Below the pieces are notes generated by a model. The model ran no database searches. It was not told where the DNA came from and saw only the letters and a program-made list of their open reading frames with translations. Source: Vulcanimicrobiota bacterium (lineage in GTDB: Bacteria > Vulcanimicrobiota > Vulcanimicrobiia > Vulcanimicrobiales > Vulcanimicrobiaceae). From it: a stretch of 64,000 bases of DNA. Below, one piece after another: positions 35,577 through 44,438 of this stretch (its first letter is position 1; each line of letters starts with the position of its first letter). A program made the position numbers and the translations under genes. Location: contig PLWS01000007.1 of assembly GCA_003151115.1 (NCBI GenBank), positions 62,001-126,000 on the forward strand. Direction: 5' to 3'.

Positions 35577-37357
35577 GGGGTAAATTTCGCCGTTTGTTGA
35601 GGCCGGACCAAGCGCTTTTTGGGTGATGGCTTCGGAGGCGGCGTCGCGGGGAGGGTACCGGCGTGCAGCATCGCCTGCCGCGCGATTTCCGAAAAAGCCG
35701 GCGCGGCGACCACCGAACCGTAGATGGCCCCTTGGGGACGCTCGACTTTCACGTAGATCAAGTAGCGCGGATGCTCGTAGGGGACCATACCTATAAAGGA
35801 AGCGATGTACGCGCCCGGTTCGTATCGGCCGTTTTCGACAACCTGCGCCGTCCCGGTTTTGCCCGCCGTCGTATAGCCCGCGAGCTGCGCGCTCGGGTTC
35901 CCCGTTCCGCGCACCACCACGGCTCGCAAGAAGCGGCGCAGCGTGTCGGCAGTGCGCCGCGAAAAGACGCGCCGTTCGATCTCCGGCCCGTATTGGTAGA
36001 CCAAGCGTCCCTGCGCATCGAAGATCGCGCGCACGAGCCGCGGCCGAACGAGCAGTCCGCCGTTGGCAATCGCGCAATAGTAGCGCGCCAGCGCGAGCGG
36101 CGTGACCGAGACGCCTTGTCCGAACGCCATCGTCGCGAGCGAGCTGTCGCTCCAGTCCGCCGGCGCCGGCACGATGCCGGGATTTTCGCCCGCAAAACCG
36201 ACATGCGTGGCATCGCCGAATCCCGCGCGCCGTTCCATGTCGTAAAACGTCTTGCTGCCGATGAAGAGGCCCACTTCGGCCGCACCGACGTTATGCGAAT
36301 ACGCGATGATGTCTTCGAGCGTTTCACTGCTGCCGCGCACCGGCATGTCGTCTTCGGCGTTGTGGATCACGCGGCCGCCGACTTCGATCTCGTTGCGCGC
36401 CGGAAAATACGACGACGTCGTAACCTTGCCGCTCTCGAGTGCGGCCGCCGCGGTTAAAAGCTTAAACGTCGAACCGGGCTCGTAAGCATCTTGCACCGCG
36501 CGCTCGCGGCGAGCATCAGGCGAAAACTTCCAATACGTGTTCGGATCGAAGTGCGGCAAATCGGCGAGCGCGAGCACTTCGCCGGTGGACGGATCCATAA
36601 CGAGCGCCGTGCCGCTTTGGGCGTGAAATTCCGTCACTTGTTTCTTGAGCGCGGATTCGGCGACGAACTGCAGATACGGATCGATCGTCAACTGGAGCGT
36701 CATGCCGGGCTTGGCGGGCCGCACGGCGCGCTGCCGCCCGAACGGAATCGGGTGCCCGAATTCGTCGGCTTCCAGCGTGACGCGCCCCGACGTTCCTTTT
36801 AAAAGGTCGTCATAGGCGTACTCGATGCCGGCCAATCCGTTCTCGTCGATTCCCACGAATCCGACGACGGTTGAAGCCGTCTGTCCGGCCAGATCGACGC
36901 GGCGCCCCGTATCCTCTTCCATGACCGAAATTCCCGGTAGCTGCAGCGCGGAAATTGCGTCGGCCTGATCGTGTGGAATCTTTCGCGCCACCCAAACGAA
37001 CTGCAGCGTGCGATCGCGCAGCAGTGCCGTCGTCGATTCGGGAAGTCGCCCGAGCACCTTCTGCAGGCGCGCGATGGTCGGGGCGGCGTCGCCGAGATCG
37101 TGCGGCACGGCGTAGACGCTTTCGGAGGGAAGCGAGTACGCCAGCACGTTACCATCGCGATCGAGGATGCTGCCGCGACGCGCGAACACATCGACGGTGT
37201 CGCTCCGTTGCGCGAGCGCCTGCTTCGCGTAGATCGGGCCCTTGAAAACTTGCACCTCGACGAGCCGCCAGCCCAGTATGAGCGCGGCCGCGGCCACGAT
37301 ATAAAAGAGCGCTTTTGCGCGGCGAGGAGCGACGCGCGAGAACGTTCGGCGGTGCAC
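35573..37357 (-). CDS. ftsI: division-specific transpeptidase (class B PBP, FtsI/PBP3)
   Basis: 594 aa from GTG 37357. One N-terminal transmembrane helix (about 14-35), a dimerisation/pedestal domain (FARRGSILDRDGNVLAYS), and a transpeptidase domain with STFK (about 296, catalytic Ser), SHN (about 350) and GKTGTAQ (about 500). The C-terminal 25 residues are a Pro/Lys-rich tail (ATPPPKPSPKKRLV). Cross-links septal peptidoglycan in the periplasm. FtsI rather than SpoVD or PBP2 is inferred from its place between ftsL and murE. Confidence 0.95.
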   Translation of the reverse strand: MHRRTFSRVAPRRAKALFYIVAAAALILGWRLVEVQVFKGPIYAKQALAQRSDTVDVFARRGSILDRDGNVLAYSLPSESVYAVPHDLGDAAPTIARLQKVLGRLPESTTALLRDRTLQFVWVARKIPHDQADAISALQLPGISVMEEDTGRRVDLAGQTASTVVGFVGIDENGLAGIEYAYDDLLKGTSGRVTLEADEFGHPIPFGRQRAVRPAKPGMTLQLTIDPYLQFVAESALKKQVTEFHAQSGTALVMDPSTGEVLALADLPHFDPNTYWKFSPDARRERAVQDAYEPGSTFKLLTAAAALESGKVTTSSYFPARNEIEVGGRVIHNAEDDMPVRGSSETLEDIIAYSHNVGAAEVGLFIGSKTFYDMERRAGFGDATHVGFAGENPGIVPAPADWSDSSLATMAFGQGVSVTPLALARYYCAIANGGLLVRPRLVRAIFDAQGRLVYQYGPEIERRVFSRRTADTLRRFLRAVVVRGTGNPSAQLAGYTTAGKTGTAQVVENGRYEPGAYIASFIGMVPYEHPRYLIYVKVERPQGAIYGSVVAAPAFSEIARQAMLHAGTLPATPPPKPSPKKRLVRPQQTAKFTP

Positions 37358-37372
37358 GCGTCCCTTCAGACC

Positions 37373-37792
37373 CTATTTAGCGCCGAACCAGCTCGCTAAA
37401 CTGGAAAGAAAAAGCCGCGATCGTCCCTGTGGCGCGGCCGGCGGAAGCGTCACCAGCGCGAACTGCTGCGGCTCGCGCATGTGCAGCGCCGACGCCATCT
37501 TCGACAAGCGATCGTCCGAGCGCAGCGCCGCCAGCCGATCGTCGAGCCGCGCCGTTTCGGCCTGCAATGAGGCACGCTGTCTGTCCGCGCGCGCGACCGA
37601 ATAATTCAAACTGGTGAGATTGGCGATGAGCATGACGTAGACCATAACGCCGACCAGCACCACACCGAGCGCGCCGCAAAATCGGACGAGGCTCGTATAA
37701 CGCGCGCGAGACGCGCGGGTCTTGCGCATATGCGTTGCATGTTTGGCCGTGCGGACGTTGCGCAGCCGCGGGCGCGCCTGATATGCGACCAT
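37373..37792 (-). CDS. ftsL: FtsL-like cell division protein
   Basis: 139 aa: basic cytoplasmic N-terminus, one transmembrane helix (about 38-58, VRFCGALGVVLVGVMVYVMLI), then a short coiled coil (SLNYSVARADRQRASLQAETARLDDRLAALRSDDRL) and a motif-like ASALHMREPQQFALVTLP. This is the FtsL layout, in which the coiled coil pairs with FtsB to activate FtsWI. Sequence similarity is weak in this family, so the call rests on topology and position between rsmH and ftsI. Start overlaps the rsmH stop (TGATG). Confidence 0.82.
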   Translation of the reverse strand: MVAYQARPRLRNVRTAKHATHMRKTRASRARYTSLVRFCGALGVVLVGVMVYVMLIANLTSLNYSVARADRQRASLQAETARLDDRLAALRSDDRLSKMASALHMREPQQFALVTLPPAAPQGRSRLFLSSLASWFGAK

Positions 37793-38664
37793 CAGCTCGC
37801 TCTCCGCTCGGCGGCGCGCATCTTTGCACTGCTCGCACGAGGGTTCTGCTCGATTTCGTCCTGCCCGGGGACGATGGGCTTGCGCGTCAATATTTCAAGA
37901 CGATCGTCATTGAGAAACTTTCGCTTGACGATCCGGTCTTCCAACGAATGGAAACTGATGGCGACAATCCGGCCGGCACCACGCAAGCGGTCGACCGCGC
38001 TGTCCAAGCCTTCGCGCAGCGCTTCGAGTTCGTCGTTGACGGCAATGCGCAGCGCTTGAAAAACGCGCGTAGCCGGATGGATGCGCTCGCGCCTGCCCGG
38101 GCGGTGCATCAAGCCGCTGATCATCCGCGCAAATTCGAGCGTCGTTCCGGGAAAGGAGCCGGCCTTGCGGCGGTGCACGATCGTGCGCGCGATCCTGCGC
38201 GCCGCACGCTCCTGACCGTAATCGAAGAAGATCTCCGCCAGTTCGGTTTCGCTCGCGCTCATCAGCACGTCGTAAGCGCTGCGTCCGGCCAGCGGATTCA
38301 TGCGCATGTCGAGCGGTCCGGATTCCCGGAAAGAAAAACCGCGCGACGGTTCGTCAAATTGCATCGAGGAAACCCCCAAGTCGAAAAGCACGCCGTCCAC
38401 GAGCTCGATCTCGAGACGATCGAGCACGTCCGGCAGCTCGCGGAAATTCGCATGAATAAATGTAAAGGCGGAATCGTCGATCTCGGCAGCCCGCTGCCCG
38501 GCCGAAGGATCCGCGTCGAGCGCAATGAGCCGCCCGCCCTTCAAACGCGAGAGGATGCCACGCGAATGGCCACCCGCGCCGAAGGTCGCATCCACATAGA
38601 TCCCAGACGGACGGATCGCCAGCCACTCTAAGGCTTGCGCGTGAAAAACGGGAATGTGTTGCAT
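37792..38664 (-). CDS. rsmH: 16S rRNA (cytosine-1402-N4)-methyltransferase
   Basis: 290 aa. HIPVFHAQALEWLAIRPSGIYVDATFGAGGHSRGIL contains the SAM-binding motif; further motifs are GVLFDLGVSSMQFDEPSRGFSFRESGPLDMRMN and ISFHSLEDRIVKRKF. Methylates C1402 in the decoding centre together with RsmI. Second gene of the dcw operon, 15 nt after mraZ. Length is slightly short of the E. coli protein but complete. Confidence 0.96.
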   Translation of the reverse strand: MQHIPVFHAQALEWLAIRPSGIYVDATFGAGGHSRGILSRLKGGRLIALDADPSAGQRAAEIDDSAFTFIHANFRELPDVLDRLEIELVDGVLFDLGVSSMQFDEPSRGFSFRESGPLDMRMNPLAGRSAYDVLMSASETELAEIFFDYGQERAARRIARTIVHRRKAGSFPGTTLEFARMISGLMHRPGRRERIHPATRVFQALRIAVNDELEALREGLDSAVDRLRGAGRIVAISFHSLEDRIVKRKFLNDDRLEILTRKPIVPGQDEIEQNPRASSAKMRAAERRAS

Positions 38665-38679
38665 CGCTCCAGCCCGCCA

Positions 38680-39123
38680 TCAATAAAGCCCCAGCTCCGC
38701 CATCAAATCACCGGCTTCGGGATCGGGCGCGGCGTGCGAGGCGTAGCGCTCTGCCGCCCAAATCTCGACCCGCGTGAGCGAGCCGACCGAAACGACCTCG
38801 CGCTCGATGCCGGCATACGCCCGCAGCGCCGACGGGATGAGCAGACGTCCTTGAACGTCGCATGCAACCTCCTCGGTGTGCGCAAAGATATGGCGCACGA
38901 GGCGGCGGAAACGCTCGTCCTTCCGCGGAGCGCCTTCGAGCCGACTGCAGAAGTCGGCCCAATTCGCCTGCGGATAGAGGGCGAGGCACGGGTCCGGTTG
39001 CGCGATCGTTAAGACGAAACCGGTCCCTAGGCGTTCGCGGAAGCGCGCGGGCACGATGAGGCGGCCCTTGTCGTCAAGGGCATGCTCCACCGAACCAAAT
39101 AAGCGCGGCAAATCCGCGTGCAA
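38680..39123 (-). CDS. mraZ: transcriptional regulator MraZ
   Basis: 147 aa from TTG at 39123, supported by GGAGG exactly five bases upstream. Two tandem SpoVT/AbrB-like beta-barrel halves, each with the D-x-K-G-R-hydrophobic pattern: LDDKGRLIVPARFRERLG (about 17-34) and CDVQGRLLIPSALRAYAG (about 84-100). MraZ is a DNA-binding ring that controls the dcw operon; three matching operator repeats lie just upstream. Confidence 0.95.
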   Translation of the reverse strand: MHADLPRLFGSVEHALDDKGRLIVPARFRERLGTGFVLTIAQPDPCLALYPQANWADFCSRLEGAPRKDERFRRLVRHIFAHTEEVACDVQGRLLIPSALRAYAGIEREVVSVGSLTRVEIWAAERYASHAAPDPEAGDLMAELGLY

Positions 39124-39139
39124 CCTTTCCTCCCTCGGT

Positions 39140-39165
39140 CACCACAACGCACCACTTTGCACCAC
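39140..39165 (-). promoter_or_regulatory. MraZ operator: three 10-bp-phased GTGGTG repeats
   Basis: On the minus strand GTGGTG occurs at 39160-39165, 39150-39155 and 39140-39145, exactly one helical turn apart and 16 bp before the mraZ TTG start. MraZ operators in other bacteria are three or four short G-rich repeats at 10-bp spacing, contacted side by side by the MraZ ring. The distal repeat touches the -10 box, so binding should repress. Confidence 0.85.
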
Positions 39166-39192
39166 TATACGCCCCGATGCTACGCGTGGCAA
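39164..39192 (-). promoter_or_regulatory. dcw operon promoter (sigma-70 type)
   Basis: Minus strand TTGCCA (39187-39192), 17-bp spacer, TATAGT (39164-39169). Start predicted near 39157, inside the MraZ boxes. Confidence 0.75.
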
Positions 39193-39339
39193 GAGTGAAG
39201 GTGAGATTAAGAACTCCACAATTTCTAAAACGAACAAACGTTCGATTACGCGAAGCAGCGCAAAACGTCCGCCGCAGCTCCCTCGTTGTAAGGAAGTCGA
39301 AGGCAGGGTGGATACCTTGCAGAAGAGACTGTGACCCAT

Positions 39340-39813
39340 ATGAAAAGGATGCTCGGGACCGCGCTATTCCTGAGCTTGCTCTGCGGTTGCAGCGGAGCGG
39401 GTTATCTTCCGTATGCGCCGCACGCGCTCGATCCCGCGCAACTTCAACGGCTCGTCAGCACGGCAGCCGCACGCAACGGCGTGCCGATCGGTTTGGTCAA
39501 CGCCGTCGTCATGGCGGAATCGGCCGGCGATCCATCGGCCATCAGCAGCGCGGGAGCGCAGGGCCTCATGCAATTGATGCCCGGCACTGCGGCTGGCTGC
39601 GGAATCGGCAACGCGTTCGATCCGGCAGAGAATGTGGACTGCGGAACGCGCTACTTGCACGGTCTGCTTAAACGCTACCGGAATAACGTCGAGCTCGCAG
39701 TGGCGGCGTACAACGCTGGGCCCGGCGCCGTCGATCAATATCACGGCATTCCGCCGTATGCGGAAACGCAAGCCTACGTCGACCGCGTTCTGACGGCTTA
39801 CCGCAGCTACTAG
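39340..39813 (+). CDS. lytic transglycosylase lipoprotein (Slt/MltE-like)
   Basis: 157 aa from ATG 39340; GTG at 39331 in the track is too close to the AGAAGAGA site. Lipoprotein signal with lipobox LLCGC|S. The SLT domain fills the rest: VNAVVMAESAGDPSAISSAGAQGLMQLMPGTA with the catalytic Glu in MAESAG, then FDPAENVDCGTRYLHGLLKRY and VAAYNAGPGAVDQYHGIPPYAETQAYVDRV. Cleaves glycan strands to 1,6-anhydro ends. Divergent from mraZ and followed 16 bp later by lptF/G, so it heads the envelope operon. Confidence 0.93.
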   Translation: MKRMLGTALFLSLLCGCSGAGYLPYAPHALDPAQLQRLVSTAAARNGVPIGLVNAVVMAESAGDPSAISSAGAQGLMQLMPGTAAGCGIGNAFDPAENVDCGTRYLHGLLKRYRNNVELAVAAYNAGPGAVDQYHGIPPYAETQAYVDRVLTAYRSY

Positions 39814-39829
39814 CGGACTGTTAACGCGG

Positions 39830-40984
39830 ATGGCCTCCATTTCCGGAGCACGCCCCGCGCCCCTGGGTCTGTTGCGCTCGCTGCGCTTACCGCTGCTCGA
39901 CGCTTACATACTGCGCGAGTTCATGGGGCCGTTCGTATTCGCGTTCCTCGCGTTCTTTTTATTTTGGGGTTTCAACATTTTCTTCTTGGCCGCGAATCAA
40001 ATCATCGGCCACGGCGCGCCGTTCTTTCTCGTCTTGCGGTTCGTCGCGTTCCGCGTGCCGCAATCGATTCCGATGGCCTTTCCGTTCGCGGCACTTTTCG
40101 CAACGCTGCTTGGCATCGGACGCCTGATGGCCGACAACGAAATCAACGCGATTCGCACGTCCGGCACGTCGCTGTGGCGCCTCTGTCTTACGCCGCTGGT
40201 TTTCGGATTTACGGTTTTTTTATTCGCCTGGGCGATGAACGAATTCGTGGCGCCTAAATCGGTCGAGATTTCAACGCGCACGTTCTATCAGATCATCTAT
40301 CACACCGGCGCGCTGCCGGTCGAGTCACAGTTTTTTCGTAAGGACCCCGATACGGGCAACGAGTTCTTCATCGATCACGTGATGGCCGACGGCAGCACCA
40401 TGGTGGGCGTGCAGATCTTCAAGCCCGGACGCAACGGTTACTGGAACGAAACGATTCAGGCCAAGACCGCGCACGTGGTTGGACCGACGCTGGTTCTGAA
40501 CGGCGTCGTCATTACGTTTTATAACAGCCAAGGCTATATGACGTCGCAGGTTGACAAGTCTGAAGCCAGCATCGGCCTGCCGCTGGGAGAAAACGCGGCG
40601 CAGTTCCTGAGCAGCGCGAGCAGCGACGCATGGACGATGGATTCCAAACAACTGGCCCACCAAGTCAGCGCATTACAAGCGCAAGGTGTCGGCGGCGAAG
40701 CGCTGGGAAATCTGCAAGTCAATCTCGCAGACAAGCTGGCGTTTCCGTTCTCCGCGCTGGTCGCGGTCATGCTGGCGCTGCCGCTGGCGATCATGTTCGG
40801 AAAGAAAGGGCGCATGATGGGAATCGCGATGTCGATCATCGCGTTCTTCGTCTATTTCATTCTCTCGGAAGCGGCCGCCGCGTTCGGCGGCACGGGGCGC
40901 GTGAACCCGTACATCGTTTCCTGGATCCCGAACCTCGTCTTTGGTGTGGGCGGCCTGGCGTTACTTTGGTACGAAGAGCACTAG
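39830..40984 (+). CDS. LptF/LptG-family LPS export permease
   Basis: 384 aa. YjgP/YjgQ permease: N-terminal LLDAYILREFMGPFVFAFLAFFLFWGF, a second/third helix pair with SIPMAFPFAALFATLLGIGRLMADNEINAIRTSG, a periplasmic beta-jellyroll (about 150-285), and three C-terminal helices (KLAFPFSALVAVMLALPLAIMFG). It forms the membrane part of LptB2FG. Only one such gene is present here, so the partner is elsewhere or it works as a homodimer. The LptD-like gene follows by 8 bp. Confidence 0.9.
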   Translation: MASISGARPAPLGLLRSLRLPLLDAYILREFMGPFVFAFLAFFLFWGFNIFFLAANQIIGHGAPFFLVLRFVAFRVPQSIPMAFPFAALFATLLGIGRLMADNEINAIRTSGTSLWRLCLTPLVFGFTVFLFAWAMNEFVAPKSVEISTRTFYQIIYHTGALPVESQFFRKDPDTGNEFFIDHVMADGSTMVGVQIFKPGRNGYWNETIQAKTAHVVGPTLVLNGVVITFYNSQGYMTSQVDKSEASIGLPLGENAAQFLSSASSDAWTMDSKQLAHQVSALQAQGVGGEALGNLQVNLADKLAFPFSALVAVMLALPLAIMFGKKGRMMGIAMSIIAFFVYFILSEAAAAFGGTGRVNPYIVSWIPNLVFGVGGLALLWYEEH

Positions 40985-40992
40985 GCGGCGTC

Positions 40993-43900
40993 GTGTTTGG
41001 TTCGCAGGGTCGCGCAGTTCGCGCAACGATTTGCTTGACGACGTTTCTGGCCGGATTCTTTCCCATAGCGGCACCGGCGCGCGACGTCAATTTTGAAAAC
41101 GCGAACCTCAAGAGTCACGATTTCCGCAACGCCGATCTGCGCAACGCGGATCTGCAAGGCGCCGACCTGAGCGGCGCCGACCTGACGCGCGCAAATCTCA
41201 CCGGAGCCAATATGCAGGGCGCGCACTTGGAAGGCGCGATTCTGCAGAATGCGATTCTGATACGTGCGAATCTGCAGTCGGCCGACTCGCAAGATGCGAT
41301 TTTCCAAGGCGCATCCTTGCAGCAGGCAAATATGCAGAGTGCGTTGTTGTACGGCGCTCATCTTTACCGCGCGAATTTGCGGCACGCCGATCTCGCCGGC
41401 GCAAACCTCGAAACGGCCGACCTGCGCTCCGCCGATATACGCGACGCAAACCTACAGGGGGCAAACCTGTTGCGCACGGATACGCGCGGCGCACGCTGGT
41501 TCGGAGCCAGTTTGCAAAACGTACGGCGTTCGGACCAGATCGCGCTGGCGACGCCGCTGCCCGAATTATCCGCGCCGCCCGTTCCGGCAACGCCCGAGCC
41601 GATCGTGCGCGTAACCGCTGCGCCAAAACGATTGCCCGTCAAAACCGCAATCGCACGCGTCACTCCCGCACCATCGCCATCGCATACGCCATCGCTGGTT
41701 TTAGCGCGAAAGAAGATCGCCGTTGCGGCCGTTACGCCGCCTGCGCCGCACATGTTGCCGGTCCCGCGCATTTTGCCGGCGCCGTCACCTTTGCTAACGC
41801 CGCATCCTTTGCTAACGCCGCTGCCGTTGCTAACGCCGGCGCCACTGCCCGCGCCCGCGCCTTCTCCGGCGGCTGCGCAAAACGTGATGTCATCCGAAGC
41901 AATCTTTGCACTGCTCAACGCGCGACCGTGCGCGTCGCGTTCGAGCGGCACGGGCGATCTGATCGCACAAGTCACGCCGACTCCCGCGCCGTCGCCGAGT
42001 TCGAGCGCGAGTGTTCCAAACGCACCGCTGGCACCGGGTCAGCTCTACGCAACGCCCATTCCGACGGGGAGTCCAGTTACGCCACCGCCGATTCCTACGC
42101 CCACGCCGGCCACAAAGGCAAGCACCGGGCCCGTCTTTCTTATTCGTGGCTCCGCGCCGCCGTCGATTGTCCCGAACGGCTCGCCGACGCCGGAGGCGTC
42201 CCCGACACCGATCGTGGCACCCACGTTGCGCCCCGGCTTTGTTGCAGTCATGGCCGACAAGTTCGTCGGCAATGCGAACAAACAGGGCGCGCCCGGCGAC
42301 GCAATCGGCAACGTCCACATCTTCTATCAAGACGAAGTGCTCGTCGGCGATCGCGCGCACTATGACGGGTTCAAAACGATCACCGTCACCGGCAATCCCT
42401 ACATCGTCGACAACACGAATACGTCGATCTTGCACGGCGATCAGATCGTGTTCGATACGCTCGCTCAGCGGGCCGAACTGATCAACGGCCGCGGCGAGAG
42501 TTCGCAAGGCGTGGAACGCGGGCTCGTCTACTTCAGCGCGAAGGACTTGCGAGCCGACGAACACGGCGTCTCGCACGGCGATTACGCGAACGTCACAACC
42601 TGCGAGCGCCCGCGCGCGGGCTATCACATTACCGGGCGCACCATCGACGTTTATCCCGGCGATCGAATGGTCATCAGCAAAGCCGTGCTCTTCTTAGGCG
42701 CGGCCGCAGTCTTCTATCTGCCCAAAGTGATCATTCCGTTGCGGCGCATCGACGACGACCGCCAGCGCCCGTCGTTTTTTCCCGAAGTCGGCTACAACTC
42801 ATACCAGGGCTTTTACATCAAAGCTAAACCCGGATTCGGTCGCGACCAGTACTTTTATGGCTATTATCGCGTCGAGTACTACTCAAAACAGGGGTTCGGC
42901 TTGGGGTACACCGCGTTCTTAGCCCGGCAGAGCGGCAAGCGGCAATCCTCGATCGACTCGTATGCCATTCACGACCGGCGCACGCAGACGACGACCTGGA
43001 ATTTGAACGCGCAAGACACCGAAAACTTCTCGCAGACCCTGCGCGCGCGTTTCGGATTCGCTTACAACAGCAACTTCGGACCGTTGATCAACCTGCCGCC
43101 CAACGAAAACATCAACGCGTCGATCGCGCACACCGGCGCGCACGCGCAGCAGAACTATACGTTTGCGCACAGCAGCATCGCCACCCAGTCTGCGAACGAT
43201 AATTTTGGGTTCACCGAAACGCGCAGCTTCTCGGCGTCGACGCAGAATAGCCTCGCTATCAACATCAGTTCGGCGCGCACCAATTACGGGCTCAACAACG
43301 CAAGCAGCAACTCGACCGGCACGTTCAGCGATCTGCTGCAATGGAGCAACAAGTTTGCCGCCTACACGCTGAACTACGACAAGAGTTTCGCCCGCACACC
43401 GTACGGGCTGAACAAGGAGCCCGAACTCCAGATCCATCCGTACAGTTTTCTCAAGCACTTCATCATTCCGATCACGTCGTCGTTCACAATCGGAGACTAC
43501 AACGAACCGCAAACGCCGCTCTCCACATCGCGCGCGGACTTGAATTTCAACTTCGGCCCCGCGCTCTATCACGTCTTGGGCAGCGACATCAGCGCCGGCG
43601 TAAACGTCCACCAGTACGCGTACGGCACGGGCGACATGAAGGCCAGCATCCAGCAGAACGCCTCGATGTCGACACCGATCGGAAGCCACGCCCTCAATGC
43701 GATCACCTACAATGAAACCAACTACAACGGTCCGCCCTTCGTGCCGTTTAACACGCTCGACCAGCAGCCGACGAACAACTACAAGAGCGCGGCCGACGTC
43801 TTACGTTTCTACAACAGCGACTTCTACACGCTGACGCTGAGCTTCAACACCGCTTTCAACCGCGCGGCGCAGCCGGTGCAGTATCAGCTCGCCGCTCACC

Positions 43901-44235
43901 CGTCGCGCCGCTCGTACGTCGCGCTCGCAGGATCGTTCATCCCGGGCCCCGGCAACGGTTTCTTCATGACAAACCTGCAGTTTTCGACGCCGTTCGGAAA
44001 CGGGTCGACGCTGCAGTTCATCGGCGACATCGACTGGAAGAACAAGGGCCGCATCATCAACAAGAGCATTTACTGGAGCCGCATCATCGGCGACTGCTAT
44101 CAAATCCAGCTCCAATACAATCAGGCCGCGAAGCAAGTGAACCTCACGCTGAACCTGCTGGCATTCCCGTCGCGCGGCGCAAGTTTCGGCTTAAACTCGA
44201 CCGGCTCGATCATTCCGACCAGCTTCAACTTCTAG
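40993..44235 (+). CDS. pentapeptide-repeat/OstA/LptD-like outer-membrane protein
   Basis: 1080 aa from GTG 40993; the 1201-aa track ORF starts inside lptF/G. Signal peptide about 1-30 (LTTFLAGFFPIAAPARD). Residues 33-177 are 29 unbroken pentads of the A(D/N)LxG type, forming a right-handed quadrilateral beta-helix. Residues 178 to about 410 are a Pro/Ala/Ser-rich linker. Residues from about 412 to 600 are an OstA/LptA-like domain (VMADKFVGNANKQGAPGDAIGNVHIFYQDEVLVGDRAHYD). From about 600 to the end are alternating beta strands as in the LptD barrel (PEVGYNSYQGFYIKAKPGFG), ending in Phe (IIPTSFNF) as outer-membrane barrels do. Follows the LptF/G gene; LPS insertion is the likely role. Confidence 0.85.
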   Translation: MFGSQGRAVRATICLTTFLAGFFPIAAPARDVNFENANLKSHDFRNADLRNADLQGADLSGADLTRANLTGANMQGAHLEGAILQNAILIRANLQSADSQDAIFQGASLQQANMQSALLYGAHLYRANLRHADLAGANLETADLRSADIRDANLQGANLLRTDTRGARWFGASLQNVRRSDQIALATPLPELSAPPVPATPEPIVRVTAAPKRLPVKTAIARVTPAPSPSHTPSLVLARKKIAVAAVTPPAPHMLPVPRILPAPSPLLTPHPLLTPLPLLTPAPLPAPAPSPAAAQNVMSSEAIFALLNARPCASRSSGTGDLIAQVTPTPAPSPSSSASVPNAPLAPGQLYATPIPTGSPVTPPPIPTPTPATKASTGPVFLIRGSAPPSIVPNGSPTPEASPTPIVAPTLRPGFVAVMADKFVGNANKQGAPGDAIGNVHIFYQDEVLVGDRAHYDGFKTITVTGNPYIVDNTNTSILHGDQIVFDTLAQRAELINGRGESSQGVERGLVYFSAKDLRADEHGVSHGDYANVTTCERPRAGYHITGRTIDVYPGDRMVISKAVLFLGAAAVFYLPKVIIPLRRIDDDRQRPSFFPEVGYNSYQGFYIKAKPGFGRDQYFYGYYRVEYYSKQGFGLGYTAFLARQSGKRQSSIDSYAIHDRRTQTTTWNLNAQDTENFSQTLRARFGFAYNSNFGPLINLPPNENINASIAHTGAHAQQNYTFAHSSIATQSANDNFGFTETRSFSASTQNSLAINISSARTNYGLNNASSNSTGTFSDLLQWSNKFAAYTLNYDKSFARTPYGLNKEPELQIHPYSFLKHFIIPITSSFTIGDYNEPQTPLSTSRADLNFNFGPALYHVLGSDISAGVNVHQYAYGTGDMKASIQQNASMSTPIGSHALNAITYNETNYNGPPFVPFNTLDQQPTNNYKSAADVLRFYNSDFYTLTLSFNTAFNRAAQPVQYQLAAHPSRRSYVALAGSFIPGPGNGFFMTNLQFSTPFGNGSTLQFIGDIDWKNKGRIINKSIYWSRIIGDCYQIQLQYNQAAKQVNLTLNLLAFPSRGASFGLNSTGSIIPTSFNF
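41791..41838 (+). repeat. 18-bp tandem repeat within the Pro-rich linker
   Basis: The 12-mer TTGCTAACGCCG occurs three times at exact 18-bp spacing (41791, 41809, 41827), encoding LLTP blocks separated by two residues. A recent in-frame expansion of the linker and a possible length-variable site. Confidence 0.85.
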
Positions 44236-44375
44236 ACGGCTCGGGTAGGGCCGGCAGCACCCTCAAGCGGGAAGCACTATACCCAGCTTGGCTCTGGGCC
44301 GGGAATGTGCGACATTTTTGAGCCGGCCATGGATGGCCGCTTCAAAACTTTGTTTTCTCAAAAATGCGCCCAAGC

Positions 44376-44403
44376 CGCAAAAAAACATGGACGTTTTTTT
44401 GCG
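44376..44403. terminator. perfect A/T-rich hairpin, possible bidirectional terminator
   Basis: CGCAAAAAAAC (44376-44386), loop ATGGAC, GTTTTTTTGCG (44393-44403): an 11-bp perfect stem. The T-run is inside the stem, so it is atypical as a terminator, but it is the only such structure after the LptD-like gene. Confidence 0.45.
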
Positions 44404-44432
44404 AGCGGTTCCAGGCCCAGAGCCAAGCTGGG

Positions 44433-44438
44433 TATAGT
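44433..44438 (+). promoter_or_regulatory. -10 box directly in front of the metallothionein-like gene
   Basis: TATAGT ends six bases before the ATG at 44445, which would put the transcript start at or next to the ATG. The -35 region (TTCCAG, 18-bp spacer) is weak. The inverted copy of the same sequence points the other way at the left end of the palindromic element. Confidence 0.4.

Noticed and set aside
34116-36077. 653-aa version of murE
   Set aside because: The first 167 residues are a shadow of ftsI; the murE homology begins at ATG 35576.
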